Numbered from the stretch's first letter, positions 34,104 through 43,293 are shown. The stretch is 64,000 nucleotides of DNA from an uncultured Clostridia bacterium (GCA_947165595.1 CAMVAV010000006.1:1-64000), one strand, 5' to 3'. The notes: generated from the letters alone by a model not told the origin. Numbers and translations: made by a program.

Positions 34104-34655
34104 ATGACACACTGCGGAACCGAGAGCATCGAAACCGAAAGATTGCTGCTGAGAAGATTCACGGTCGATGACGCGGAGGCCATGTATGGCAACTGGGCGT
34201 CTGACCGGGAGGTGACAAAATATCTGACGTGGCCCGCGCACGCCGGGGTCGATGTCAGTAAAGCGGTATTGGAGGACTGGGTTTCCTCTTACCCGCGAAA
34301 AAACTATTATCAGTGGGCGATCGTCCTGAAGGAGCATGGAAGCGATCCGATCGGAAGCATCGGCGCGGTGCGTATGGACGACGATATCGCCATGGTACAT
34401 ATCGGCTATTGTCTCGGGAAAAACTGGTGGCATCGGGGGATCATGTCCGAGGCGCTGAAGGCGGTCATGGACTTTTTCTTCGACCGAGTGGGAGCGAACC
34501 GCGTTGAGAGCCGGCATGATCCGAGGAATCCGCATTCCGGCATGGTCATGAAAAAGTGCGGAATGCAATACGAAGGTACGATGCGCAGCTCGGACAGAAA
34601 CAATCAGGGCGTCTGTGACGCGAGCTGGTACGCTCTGCTGAGAACCGACCGATAA
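34104..34655 (+). CDS. GNAT family N-acetyltransferase (RimJ-like)
   Basis: The 183-residue enzyme has the RimJ/RimL layout: TERLLLRRFTVDDAEAMYG at the start, the acetyl-CoA-binding area IGYCLGKNWWHRGIMSEALK (about 95-114), and the C-terminal RVESRHDPRNPHSGMVMKKC segment with the conserved Asn and the KCGM motif. It transfers acetyl groups to amino groups of proteins or small molecules; the target is unknown. It follows the lipoprotein gene closely and ends before a bidirectional terminator. Confidence 0.9.
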   Translation: MTHCGTESIETERLLLRRFTVDDAEAMYGNWASDREVTKYLTWPAHAGVDVSKAVLEDWVSSYPRKNYYQWAIVLKEHGSDPIGSIGAVRMDDDIAMVHIGYCLGKNWWHRGIMSEALKAVMDFFFDRVGANRVESRHDPRNPHSGMVMKKCGMQYEGTMRSSDRNNQGVCDASWYALLRTDR

Positions 34656-34730
34656 ATTCGACCATTTGCGGCTTTTTCGGCCATATGGGGGATCGGCCGG
34701 GCGATGTGCGCCGACCCGTCTGCGAAGAAA

Positions 34731-34755
34731 CGCCTGAGCGCGACGCGCTCAGGCG
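34731..34755. terminator. bidirectional terminator between GNAT and MATE gene 2
   Basis: CGCCTGAGCGC pairs with GCGCTCAGGCG and is followed by TTTTT on the plus strand and TTTCTT on the minus strand. It includes the end of the MATE coding region. Confidence 0.8.
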
Positions 34756-36101
34756 TTTTTCAGGTTCTTTTTGACCAGCAGATAATATACGAGCAGCAGA
34801 AGCGTCGTCGCCGCCCAGGCGATCGGATAGCAGCGATAGATGTGCACGATCTCCGGCTGCGCCGTGCGCAGCGTGAGCGCGAGATACGCCTGACGCACGC
34901 CGATCATGCCGATCAGGCTGAGCACCATCGGGACAAGGCTTTTGCCGTAGCCGCGCAGATAGCCCAGCAGCACCTCGCGCACGGCCATGACCCAAAACGT
35001 CAGCGCCAGCACGCGGACCATCGCCACGCCGACGGCGACAATCTCCGGGTCCGGGTTGAACAGCGTCACGCACTCCCGCGCGAAGAGATACACGAGCGCG
35101 CTGAACGCAAGCGTCACGCCGAGCGCGGTCAGCAGGCATTTTCGCACTCCCTCGCCCACGCGCCCGTCCTGTCCGGCGCCAAGGTTTTGGCTGACGAAGG
35201 TCGTCATCGTAATGCCGAACGACTTCGCAGGCAGGATCACAAAGCGGTCGATGCGCTGTGCGATGCCGATGCCGGCGACGGAGGCGGTGGGGAACAGATT
35301 CATATACCGCGTCACAAAGATGTTGGAAAGCCCGATCAGCGCGCTCTGCACGCCCGCCGCCATGCCGATGCCGAGAATCTCGCGCACGGTCGCCCCGCCC
35401 TCGCGGAACAGCTCGCCGAGGTCGACGCAGTGCGTTCCCTGTCCACGGCTGATCGCGCGGGACGCCAAAACCGTCGAAAGCCCCTGCGAGCAGACGGTCG
35501 CGAGCGCGACGCCCAGAACGCCCATGCGCAGCCATCCGGTCAGCAGCAGGTCCAGCACGATATTGACGCCGCAGGCGAGCAGGAGGATGCGAAACGGCGT
35601 GCGCGAATCGCCGACGGCGCGCAATATGCCGGCGGCGTTGTTGTAGATGACCGTGAACATCAGCCCCGCGAGATAGACGCGCAGATAGGTGAGCGCCTCC
35701 GCGTAATACTCCTCCTGCGTGCCCGCGAGGCGGAGCAGCTGCGGCGTGAACAGAATGCCCAGCAACGACAGACCGACGCCCAGCAGCAGCGAAAACGTGA
35801 ACGCCACGCGCACCTTGCCGCGCAGCTCTTCCGCGTCTTTTTTGCCGAACGCCCTGGAGATCGAAACGTTCGCGCCCACGGACATGCCGTTGAAGAACAT
35901 GACGACCATGTTGGAGATCACGCCGCCGACCGTGACCGCGGCGAGCGCGCTTTTCCCGGCGAAATTTCCCACGACGACGGCGTCCACACTGTTGTAGAGA
36001 TTTTGCAGCAGCTCGCCGAGCACGATCGGCAGGGAGAACGCGACGACGCCGGCGACGATGCTCCCGCGCGTGAAATCGGTTTTATCTTGCAAATGCAGCA
36101 T
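34749..36101 (-). CDS. MATE family efflux transporter
   Basis: The 450-residue protein has 12 helices and the MATE opening FSLPIVLGELLQNLYNSVDA (about 24-43) followed by VVVGNFAGKSALAAV. It is not closely similar to the MATE protein at 31417. I chose ATG 36101 because GGAGG lies four to five bases upstream. The gene directly follows the terminator of the dehydrogenase gene (36123-36145) with no room for a promoter, so it is expressed by read-through. The substrate is unknown. Confidence 0.93.
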   Translation of the reverse strand: MLHLQDKTDFTRGSIVAGVVAFSLPIVLGELLQNLYNSVDAVVVGNFAGKSALAAVTVGGVISNMVVMFFNGMSVGANVSISRAFGKKDAEELRGKVRVAFTFSLLLGVGLSLLGILFTPQLLRLAGTQEEYYAEALTYLRVYLAGLMFTVIYNNAAGILRAVGDSRTPFRILLLACGVNIVLDLLLTGWLRMGVLGVALATVCSQGLSTVLASRAISRGQGTHCVDLGELFREGGATVREILGIGMAAGVQSALIGLSNIFVTRYMNLFPTASVAGIGIAQRIDRFVILPAKSFGITMTTFVSQNLGAGQDGRVGEGVRKCLLTALGVTLAFSALVYLFARECVTLFNPDPEIVAVGVAMVRVLALTFWVMAVREVLLGYLRGYGKSLVPMVLSLIGMIGVRQAYLALTLRTAQPEIVHIYRCYPIAWAATTLLLLVYYLLVKKNLKNA

Positions 36102-36122
36102 GAAAGCCTCCGCGGGCAAAAA

Positions 36123-36145
36123 CCGCCGCGCAAATTGCGCGGCGG
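36123..36145 (-). terminator. terminator between the dehydrogenase operon and MATE gene 2
   Basis: CCGCCGCGCAA and TTGCGCGGCGG are perfectly paired with a one-base centre, followed on the minus strand by TTTTTGCCC. The MATE ribosome site begins 13 bases later. Confidence 0.85.
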
Positions 36146-36155
36146 TTTGGTTTTG

Positions 36156-37082
36156 TCAGTTGACGCGGTGCGCGCGGGACCAATCGCCGTTTAGAACGGC
36201 GAGCGTGTCCTCAACGACCTGCATACCCGTCTTTTGCAGCGCCTCCTCGGTGTTGCCGCCGAGATGCGGCGTCGCGCTGAAGTTACGCAGCGTCAGCAGC
36301 TTGTTGTCGGGGCTGACGGGCTCCTCGACGAAGGTGTCGCAGGCGGCGGCACGGAGTCGGCCCTCGACCAGCGCGTCGTAGAGCGCGTCCTCGTCGATGA
36401 CCTCGCCGCGCGCGGCGTTGACGAACACCGCGCCGGGCCTGAAGTGCGCCATCGCCTCGCGGCTGACGAGATTGCGCGTGCTTTTGACCAGCGGCACGTT
36501 CACGTTGATGAGGTCGCTGCGCTCCAAAAGCTCCTCCACGGTCTCGACCTTCTCGAAGCCGCGCTTTTGGGCGTCCTCGGCGCTGACGAAGGGGTCGTAG
36601 CCGAGCACCTTGCAGTGAAAGCCCGTGCCCATGATATAGGCGATGCGCTGGGCGATGTTGCCCATGCCGATCTGGCCGAAGGTCTTGCCGTTCACCTCGT
36701 TGCCGAGGAAGTCGGCGGGACCCTTCGTTTGAAACGAGCCCTCGCGGCTCTTGACGTTCGCCTCGTAGAGCCGGCGCTCGAGCATCAGGAACAGGGCGAC
36801 GGTCAGCTCCGCGACGCTGTCGGCGTTGCTCAGCGGCGTGTTGATGACGGGAATGCTCCGCGCGCTCGCGGCCTCCACGTCGATGGTGTTGACGCCGATC
36901 CCGTGCTTGGCGATGACCTTGAGGTTCGCCGCCTTTTCGATGATGTCCGCGGTGATCTTCGTGCCGCGGGCGATAATGGCGTCGATCTCCCCGATGCGGT
37001 CCCAGTTGTCCGTTACCTCGGCGTGCTGCTTCAAAAGCTCCACCGCCGGGGGATAGATGTAGTCCTTGAGAAATACCAGCAT
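36156..37082 (-). CDS. D-isomer-specific 2-hydroxyacid dehydrogenase
   Basis: The 308-residue enzyme has the NAD-binding motif GQIGMGNIAQRIAYIMG (about 145-161). The catalytic residues are Arg in NAARGEVIDEDAL (about 235), Glu in CDTFVEEPVS (about 260) and His in SATPHLGGNTEEA (about 280). It oxidises a D-2-hydroxyacid or reduces the 2-oxoacid; it resembles the phosphoglycerate dehydrogenase branch but lacks the ACT domain. It is the last gene of a run with a PPC protein and a second dehydrogenase, downstream of the Tct importer. Confidence 0.9.
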   Translation of the reverse strand: MLVFLKDYIYPPAVELLKQHAEVTDNWDRIGEIDAIIARGTKITADIIEKAANLKVIAKHGIGVNTIDVEAASARSIPVINTPLSNADSVAELTVALFLMLERRLYEANVKSREGSFQTKGPADFLGNEVNGKTFGQIGMGNIAQRIAYIMGTGFHCKVLGYDPFVSAEDAQKRGFEKVETVEELLERSDLINVNVPLVKSTRNLVSREAMAHFRPGAVFVNAARGEVIDEDALYDALVEGRLRAAACDTFVEEPVSPDNKLLTLRNFSATPHLGGNTEEALQKTGMQVVEDTLAVLNGDWSRAHRVN

Positions 37083-37111
37083 GACGCGTGCCCTCCTTTT
37101 TTCGCGTGCCG

Positions 37112-37531
37112 TCAGAAGCGGAACAGATTCAGCCCCACGTCCGGGTCAAAGCGGCGGTCGACCTCTCCGTCGATCACCTGCACGACCATTTCGCAGGTCG
37201 CGCTGACGACGGCGCGGTTCAGATGTCCGCCGAACACCTCGCCCCTGTCGTTGCCCGCGCTCATGTGCAGGTGCGCGTAGTAGCTGCCGTCCATGGTGCT
37301 CACCGTTCCGGTGAGGGAGACGATCTCAAAGGGGCCCTCGAAGCGGTTGGAGTAATACTTCTTCTCCACGGTGTTGAACACGCCGACGGTGAGGTCGTTC
37401 ACCGCGCCCAGCGCGCTCACGCTCGCGAGCCGGATGCCTTCCTTCTCCGAAACGCGCTGAAGCTGCTCCAGAATTTCCTCGCCCTTGTCCATCCGCACGA
37501 CGAGGGTGTTGCCAAATCTTTTGTATTCCAT
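37112..37531 (-). CDS. PPC/DUF296 domain protein
   Basis: The 139-residue protein is a single PPC domain: ILEQLQRVSEKEGIRLASVS, ALGAVNDLTVGVF, then AHLHMSAGNDRGEVFGGHL with the conserved His pair and GGHL. In plants this domain joins AT-hooks in DNA-binding proteins; the stand-alone bacterial form forms trimers and has no settled role, and no AT-hook is present here. It lies between two hydroxyacid dehydrogenase genes with short gaps (29 and 21 bases), so a metabolic role is plausible. Confidence 0.88.
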   Translation of the reverse strand: MEYKRFGNTLVVRMDKGEEILEQLQRVSEKEGIRLASVSALGAVNDLTVGVFNTVEKKYYSNRFEGPFEIVSLTGTVSTMDGSYYAHLHMSAGNDRGEVFGGHLNRAVVSATCEMVVQVIDGEVDRRFDPDVGLNLFRF

Positions 37532-37552
37532 GCCTCGACGCTCCGCTTCGCC

Positions 37553-38581
37553 TCAGAAGTCGAACATGCCCGCGGGCCTGGTGTCCGGCTTTTTCGTGTC
37601 GGTGTAGGTCGGCGCGGTGGCGTAGTCGATGTCGTGGATCGGCCAGGTCGGCTCCTTGCCCTCGTAGACCTCCTGCACGCCCATCGCCGCGAAGTAGCTC
37701 GCGCGGTGCGCCGCCTCGACGGTGTTGCCGCCGATGTGCGGATAGATGATGACGTTGTCGAGCGTCAGCAGCGGATTGTTGGGATCGACCGGCTCCTGCC
37801 GGATGGCGTCGAGGCCCGCGCCCGCGATCACGCCGGCCTTGCAGGCTTCGTAGAGGTCGTCCTCCTTGACGAGACCGCCGCGCGCGGTGTTGATGAGGAA
37901 CGCCGTCGGCTTCATGGTCTTCAGGCGCGCCATGTCCACCATGTCGTGCGTGACGGGGGTGTTCGGCGCGTGCAGGGAGACGTAGTCGCTCTCACGGAAG
38001 ATGCGGTCCAGATCGCGCACGACCTCCACGCCGTCGGGGAAGTCCCTGGCGGGCTTGTACGGGTCGTAGCACATGACGTTCATCTCCAGCGCCAGCGCGC
38101 GCTTGGCGACGCGGGAGCCGATGTTGCCGCAGCCGACGATGCCGAGCGTCTTGCCGTTGAGCGTGGTCTTGCGGACCTTGAGCTTCGCCTTGTAGTATTC
38201 CTGCACCCAGGTCTTGTGCAGCACGGTGACGTTGCGGCTCATCTCGAAGATCAGCAGCAGCGCGGTCTCCGCGACCGAGGTGCTGTTGGCGACGGGGGCG
38301 TAGAGCGTCTGCACGCCGTTGTCGTGGCACGCCTTGACGTCGAGCGCGTCGAAGCCCGCGCCGTGGCGCACGATGACCTTCAAATTGGGGTTCGACTCGA
38401 TGACCTCGCGCGTGATCGGGGTAATGCGCACGATCATCGCGTCCGGCTGATGCTCCTTCATGTCGGCGAGCACGTCCTCGGTCTCGAAGCCGCGGCCCTC
38501 GATGATGGTGTGGCCCGCGTCCTCCAGCAGCTTGCGGCCCTCTTCCATGATCTCCTGCGGGAGTAAGATTTTCCAGCCCAT
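37553..38581 (-). CDS. D-2-hydroxyacid (phosphoglycerate-type) dehydrogenase
   Basis: This 342-residue NAD enzyme has GIVGCGNIGSRVAKRALALE (about 147-166). The catalytic Arg is in NTARGGLVKEDDL, the acid in GLDAIRQEPVDP and His in IYPHIGGNTVEAA. It is paralogous to the enzyme at 36156 but clearly diverged. ATG 38581 follows AAAGGATG; longer in-frame extension reaches toward the MITE and looks non-coding. The substrate may be a hydroxyacid taken up by the upstream Tct system. Confidence 0.9.
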   Translation of the reverse strand: MGWKILLPQEIMEEGRKLLEDAGHTIIEGRGFETEDVLADMKEHQPDAMIVRITPITREVIESNPNLKVIVRHGAGFDALDVKACHDNGVQTLYAPVANSTSVAETALLLIFEMSRNVTVLHKTWVQEYYKAKLKVRKTTLNGKTLGIVGCGNIGSRVAKRALALEMNVMCYDPYKPARDFPDGVEVVRDLDRIFRESDYVSLHAPNTPVTHDMVDMARLKTMKPTAFLINTARGGLVKEDDLYEACKAGVIAGAGLDAIRQEPVDPNNPLLTLDNVIIYPHIGGNTVEAAHRASYFAAMGVQEVYEGKEPTWPIHDIDYATAPTYTDTKKPDTRPAGMFDF

Positions 38582-38668
38582 TTTATTACATCCTTTCGTA
38601 TGATTTGTCAGAACAGAAGCGCGTTCACAGGTATCACAGCCATATTTCGCGGCTGTCGCGTCGGTTAG

Positions 38669-38828
38669 GGAAGCGCTGATTAAATCAACGTGTGCGGATT
38701 GGCGAGCAGATTTTTCGTCTTGCAAGCCAAAAAGCCGCAGGAATACTAACGTATTTCAAGGATTTTTGGCGCAGTCAAGACGGAAAAGATGCCGTCAAGA
38801 CGTGCGCGGGGATTTATTCAGCGCTTCC
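38669..38828 (+). mobile_element. 160-bp IS5-type MITE, copy 2
   Basis: Length, inverted ends and interior equal those of copy 1 (7571-7730), and it is again flanked by TTAG (38665-38668, 38829-38832). The right-hand TTAG supplies the TAA stop codon of the amidohydrolase on the minus strand. It sits between the amidohydrolase and the dehydrogenase. Confidence 0.92.
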
Positions 38829-39980
38829 TTAGAAGAATTCGTCGCGGTAGACCATCTCGCCGGCGCGGACGGTCAGCATGGTGCGCAGCCGCCACTCGCA
38901 GGGGCGCTGCTGCCCGTCCGGATTCCCATAGGGACGGTCCCCGAAGGCGATGTCGGACGGCTCCCTGCGGAACACCGCAATGTCCGCGCAGGCGCCCTGT
39001 TGCAGCGTGCCGATCTCGCCGAGAAGCCCCATCTGCTCCGCCGGCCTTTTCGTGCAGCAGGCGAGCACGGTCTCAAACGGGATGCCGAGCTGCGTGTACT
39101 TTGCGATCTGATTGGTCAGGCTGAACGCGGTCGGACGATAGTTCATGCTGAACATGGTGAGGTCCGTCGCGATGATGTCGGGGTAGAAGCCCGCCCGGAT
39201 CGCGGGCTCGCTGACCTCGAAGGAGAAGTGCTCGCGCGCGTCGGACGCCTCGAACAGCACGCCGCGGTTCCTCGCCTCGTATGCCTCGCGGCACACAAAG
39301 CCCTTTTCGTCGAGCAGGGTTTTGCCCTTGTTCATGTACATATGGGTCATCACGTCGCCGCGGCGCAGGTAGCACAGCAGCTCCGGGATCGTCCCCGGCG
39401 GGTTCGTGCAGTGGACCATGACGTTCGTGTCAAGTTTTTCCGCGAGATTCGACATCTCGCGCAGCGGTCGGTAGCCCAACTCGCCGACCACCTCGCGGCT
39501 GGTGCGCAGCTTGAGGCCGAGCAGCCACTCGCCGTACGCGTCGAAGCTCGCGCGGAGCGCCGCCTCGTCGTAGTGCGCGGGGTCGACGTCCTCCATTTGC
39601 TTCGGCAGCGAGTCGAGGCCCGTGGAGCAGACGTTGAGATATGCCCGGATGCGCAGCTTGCTCTGCCGGAGAAACGGCACATACCGCGCGAAGGTATCGC
39701 AGCCCGTGCTGCCCGCGTCCACGGCGGTCGTCACGCCGGAGCGGAAGCAGACCGCCTCCGCGGGCAGGCCGATCTTCGCCAGCGGATAGAGGTGGGCGTG
39801 ATGGTCGATCAGCCCCGGCGTCACGACGCAGCCGGAGGCGTCGACCGTCTGCCGGGCCTCCGCGTCGGGAAAGCTGCCGATCCCGGCGATTTTGCCGTCC
39901 GCGACGGCGACGTCCGCCGTGCCGTCAAAGCCGCCGGCGGGGTCGAGCACCCGCCCGTTTCGGATAATCAACTGATACAT
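38829..39980 (-). CDS. amidohydrolase/deacetylase family metallohydrolase
   Basis: The 383-residue enzyme has the amidohydrolase metal site: HHAHLY (HxH, about 69-74), a lysine in LGLKLRTSREV that fits the carbamylated ligand, VMVHCTNPP and VMTHMYMNKG for the next histidines, and IIATDL for the catalytic Asp. It resembles the dihydroorotase-like group that includes predicted adenosine deaminase/hydantoinase relatives; the substrate is uncertain. ATG 39980 has AAAGGAGCTC upstream. Its stop codon lies within the MITE target duplication. It follows tctA in the importer operon. Confidence 0.85.
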   Translation of the reverse strand: MYQLIIRNGRVLDPAGGFDGTADVAVADGKIAGIGSFPDAEARQTVDASGCVVTPGLIDHHAHLYPLAKIGLPAEAVCFRSGVTTAVDAGSTGCDTFARYVPFLRQSKLRIRAYLNVCSTGLDSLPKQMEDVDPAHYDEAALRASFDAYGEWLLGLKLRTSREVVGELGYRPLREMSNLAEKLDTNVMVHCTNPPGTIPELLCYLRRGDVMTHMYMNKGKTLLDEKGFVCREAYEARNRGVLFEASDAREHFSFEVSEPAIRAGFYPDIIATDLTMFSMNYRPTAFSLTNQIAKYTQLGIPFETVLACCTKRPAEQMGLLGEIGTLQQGACADIAVFRREPSDIAFGDRPYGNPDGQQRPCEWRLRTMLTVRAGEMVYRDEFF

Positions 39981-40046
39981 AAGAGCTCCTTTACCGGACG
40001 GCCCGGGCAAGCGGGGATGACGCTTGACCGGGGCGCTTTTTGGCTG

Positions 40047-41573
40047 TCAGCCCTCCTCCTCGGAGGTGTCGAATTCCTGCCCGGCGGCCTCGGCGGCCTT
40101 CTTCTCGCGCAGGTTCTTGCGCACGGTCAGCGTGCAGAACACAACCGCGGCGATCAGGAACACGAGGCAGATCGGGCGCTGGACGAAGATCAGCCAGCTG
40201 CCGTGTCCCGCCTGCAGTGCCTGACGCAGGTTTTCCTCAAACATGCTGCCGAGGATGAAGCCGATGATCAGCGGCGTGCTGGGGATTTTGAACACCTTGA
40301 AGAACAATCCCAGCAGCGCGAAGAACAGGACGCACTTGACGTCGAACACGCGGCTGTTGGCGGAGTACGCGCCGACGCAGCACATGACCATGATGATCGG
40401 CAGCAGGATGTGCTTGGGGATGTCGAGCAGCTTGGCGAAGATGGGGAGGCCGAGGCGCTCGAAGACCAGCATGAAGATGCTGGACACCAGCAGCGCGAAG
40501 TAGATGCCGTAGACATACTGGCCGCTCTTGTCGAAGATCAGCGGTCCGGGGCTGATGCCGTGGACCAGCAGGCCGCCGAGGAACACCGCCGCGACCGTGT
40601 TGCCGGGGATGCCCATGCACAGCAGCGGGACCAGCGAGCCGCCGATGACCGCATTGTTCGCCGTCTCGGAGGCGATGACGCCGTCGATGATGCCGGTGCC
40701 GAATTTTTCGGGATGCTTGGAGCGGCTTTTCTCCGTCGTATAAGCGATCAGGCCCGCGGTGGAGCCGCCGATGCCCGGCAGAATGCCGATGCCGATTCCG
40801 ATGACGGAGGAAATGATCGCGTTCGGAATTTGCTGGATGAATTCCTTCATCGAAATGCCGTAGCCCTTGAGATCCCACTTTTTCTTCTCAAAGCTGGCGG
40901 CGAGCGTCTTGCGGCCGAAGCCCGCGAGGATGATGTCCGTCACGGCGAACACGCCGATGAGCAGCACCGTGATGTCAAACCCGGAGAGCAGCTGATAGTT
41001 GCCGAAGGTGTAGCGGATCTGCGCGTCGATCGGCGCCATGCCGACCATGGAGAGCGCAAGGCCGATCAGGCCGGCGATGAGGCCGTTGAGCATGTCCTTG
41101 CCGGAGAGCGCGGCGATGATCGTCAGGGAGAACACGGCGACGCCGAAGTAATCCGCCGCGCCGAAGAGAAGGCAGACCTTCGCCAGCAGCGGGCTGATGA
41201 ACGCCAGCGCGACGATGCCGATGATAGAACCGATGAACGAGTAAAGGATGCCGACGCCGAGCGCGCGGCCCGCCTCGCCCTTTTCCGCCATCGGGCCGCC
41301 GTCAAACACCGTGGAGATGGACGACGGCGTGCCGGGGATCTTGAGCAGGATGGCGGAGATCAGGCCGCCGGAGATGCCGCCCATGTAGAGACCGACGAGC
41401 AGCGCGATGCCCTGCGTCGCCTCCATGCTGAACGTCAGCGGGAGGAACAGGACCACCGCCATCGTGGCGCTCAGGCCGGGGACGGAGCCGAAGATGATGC
41501 CCAGCACCGTGCCGAACCAGATGAGGGCAAGACACATGGGGTTGAATACGTTTGCCAATGCGGTTGCAACCAT
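40047..41573 (-). CDS. tctA: tripartite tricarboxylate transporter permease TctA
   Basis: The 508-residue protein has about 12 helices and the TctA hallmarks GSVPGLSATMAVVLFLPLTF (about 27-46) and GILPGIGGSTAGLIAY near residue 265. It is the large permease of a TTT-type, binding-protein-dependent carboxylate importer. The gene is 14 bases downstream of tctB. The C-terminus is charged and cytoplasmic. Confidence 0.95.
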   Translation of the reverse strand: MVATALANVFNPMCLALIWFGTVLGIIFGSVPGLSATMAVVLFLPLTFSMEATQGIALLVGLYMGGISGGLISAILLKIPGTPSSISTVFDGGPMAEKGEAGRALGVGILYSFIGSIIGIVALAFISPLLAKVCLLFGAADYFGVAVFSLTIIAALSGKDMLNGLIAGLIGLALSMVGMAPIDAQIRYTFGNYQLLSGFDITVLLIGVFAVTDIILAGFGRKTLAASFEKKKWDLKGYGISMKEFIQQIPNAIISSVIGIGIGILPGIGGSTAGLIAYTTEKSRSKHPEKFGTGIIDGVIASETANNAVIGGSLVPLLCMGIPGNTVAAVFLGGLLVHGISPGPLIFDKSGQYVYGIYFALLVSSIFMLVFERLGLPIFAKLLDIPKHILLPIIMVMCCVGAYSANSRVFDVKCVLFFALLGLFFKVFKIPSTPLIIGFILGSMFEENLRQALQAGHGSWLIFVQRPICLVFLIAAVVFCTLTVRKNLREKKAAEAAGQEFDTSEEEG

Positions 41574-41587
41574 GATTTACCCTCCTT

Positions 41588-42058
41588 TCAGAATCCGAGG
41601 ATGCCGACGGGAAGCGGCATCTTGATGGCGAATACGAACAGCGCGTCGACCGCGACCGGCAGCGCGACGGCGATGATGGCAAACAGGATCGGGTTGCGAT
41701 TCTTGTTGTCGCTCAGCAGGATCATCTGTACGAACAGATACAGCGCGCTGGATACGATGAAGCCCACCGGCTCGAAGATCAGCATGTAAACCACCATCAG
41801 GGCGATGGTGCCGAAGCCGCCGAGCGCGTCCTGCGTGAATTTGATCTTCTGACTGGCGGCGGGCTTCTTGTTTACAAGCGTCAGGATCAGCTTCGCCGCG
41901 GCGACGATGAGGATGCAGATGCCGATGAACGTCGGCACATAGGCGGAGCCCACGTCCTTGGCGACCTTGTGCGGGATATCCTGCGCCAGCACGACCATCA
42001 TCGCGCCGAACGCCAGCATAATGACGGAGCAGATGATGTCGCGGACTTTGTTGGTCAT
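41588..42058 (-). CDS. tctB: tripartite tricarboxylate transporter small subunit TctB
   Basis: This 156-residue protein has four membrane helices, at about 8-25, 42-62, 80-105 and 120-150, as in TctB. It has low sequence conservation but the right position between tctC and tctA. GAGGAGAAAAAC precedes ATG 42058. Confidence 0.9.
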   Translation of the reverse strand: MTNKVRDIICSVIMLAFGAMMVVLAQDIPHKVAKDVGSAYVPTFIGICILIVAAAKLILTLVNKKPAASQKIKFTQDALGGFGTIALMVVYMLIFEPVGFIVSSALYLFVQMILLSDNKNRNPILFAIIAVALPVAVDALFVFAIKMPLPVGILGF

Positions 42059-42089
42059 GTGTTTTTCTCCTCTTTTTAAGATGGGACAA

Positions 42090-42128
42090 GCCTCTGTCCG
42101 CGCCCGCTTTCGGGGTGCGGGCAGAGGC
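42090..42128 (-). other. intercistronic hairpin between tctC and tctB
   Basis: GCCTCTG pairs with CAGAGGC, with CCCGC/GCGGG inside. It lies in the 120-base gap between the binding-protein gene and the membrane genes. A hairpin here commonly stabilises or partly terminates the upstream message so the binding protein is made in excess. Confidence 0.6.
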
Positions 42129-42178
42129 TGTCATTCAGATCGATACGATACTTCTGCTCTGATGCTCTGACTGTTTTC

Positions 42179-43213
42179 TCAGCTCGCGAGGCCGGCCTTG
42201 AGCTCCTCGACCTCGGCGGGGTCCTCCGTGTTCATCGTGGCGGCGTCGCGGAACAGGGGCTGCGCGTAGTAGGTGCCGAGCACCTCGGCGAAGCTGGGAT
42301 CCTCCTCGACGACCTCACGGCACAGCTCGGCGAGCCTGTCGATGATGGCCTGATCGGTGCCGACCGGGAACTTGATCTCATACTTCTTCGCGCTGACGAT
42401 GTTGTAGCCCTGCTCCTTGAAGGTCGGGAAGTCGATGCCCTCGACGTGCTCGTTCGCCATGACGCCCAGGCAGATGAGGTCGCCGTTCTCGATGTAATCC
42501 TTGACGTTCATGTAGTTCGCCGCGAGGATGTCGACCTGGCCGCCGAGCATGGCGGCGAGACGGTCGCCCGCGCTGGTGCCGACGTCGATGTTGTCGAAGG
42601 TGACGCCCGCCTGCTTCTCAAGCTGGGTGCCGACATACTCGGTGGTGGAGCCGAACACGGTGGAGTAGCGGACGACGCCGGGGTTCGCCTTGGCGTCGGC
42701 GAGCATATCCTCGAGGTTGTGCCAGCCGCGGCTGTACTGCTTGTACTGGCCGTCCGGAGCGATGGCGACGAGGGAATAGGTCTGGTCGAGCGCGACGGTG
42801 CAGCAGTTGGCGAAATCGGTGGTAAAGCTGAAGTCCACGGTGCCGGTGGCTTCCTGCACGAGGGAGGAGCCGGTGTGGGTGAACAGCAGGGTCTTGCCGT
42901 CGGCGGGCTTGTTGCGGACGTCCTGCGCCGCGACGATGCCGGAGCCGCCGGTCAGGTTGGTGATGACGAAGGTGCCGCCGGTCTTCTTCTGGATGCGGTC
43001 AAACAACTGACGGCAGTAGGTGTCGGTGTCGCCGCCGGCGCTGTAGGGGAGGGTGACGGTGATGGTGTTCTTGCCGGGCCATTCGCCGCCGGAGGCCGAG
43101 CCGCCGGAGGTGGTGCCGGAGGTGGTGCCGGAGGTGGTGCCGGAGCCGCCGCAGCCGGTCAGGACGGCGCAGGACATTACGAGCGCGAGAACGAGTGCAA
43201 GATAACGTTTCAT
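42179..43213 (-). CDS. tctC: Bug-family solute-binding protein TctC
   Basis: The 344-residue lipoprotein has lipobox VLTGC (cysteine about residue 20), a glycine/serine/threonine linker, then a Bug-type binding domain. Typical stretches are ITVTLPYSAGGDTDTYCRQL and the TNLTGGSGIVAAQDV region that binds the carboxylate. It delivers a carboxylic acid to TctBA. I chose the ATG at 43213 after GGAGAAAAA. Its promoter and an inverted repeat lie at 43265-43334. Confidence 0.93.
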   Translation of the reverse strand: MKRYLALVLALVMSCAVLTGCGGSGTTSGTTSGTTSGGSASGGEWPGKNTITVTLPYSAGGDTDTYCRQLFDRIQKKTGGTFVITNLTGGSGIVAAQDVRNKPADGKTLLFTHTGSSLVQEATGTVDFSFTTDFANCCTVALDQTYSLVAIAPDGQYKQYSRGWHNLEDMLADAKANPGVVRYSTVFGSTTEYVGTQLEKQAGVTFDNIDVGTSAGDRLAAMLGGQVDILAANYMNVKDYIENGDLICLGVMANEHVEGIDFPTFKEQGYNIVSAKKYEIKFPVGTDQAIIDRLAELCREVVEEDPSFAEVLGTYYAQPLFRDAATMNTEDPAEVEELKAGLAS

Positions 43214-43264
43214 GTTTTTTCTCCTTTTCCTGTTCGTTGTGTGTTTCTGCTTCCTTGTGTGCCT

Positions 43265-43293
43265 ATCGTAGCAAACTTCACTCCACAAGTTAA
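43265..43293 (-). promoter_or_regulatory. promoter of the tct operon
   Basis: TTAACT (complement of 43288-43293) and TACGAT (43265-43270) are 17 bases apart, 50 bases before tctC. Confidence 0.6.
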
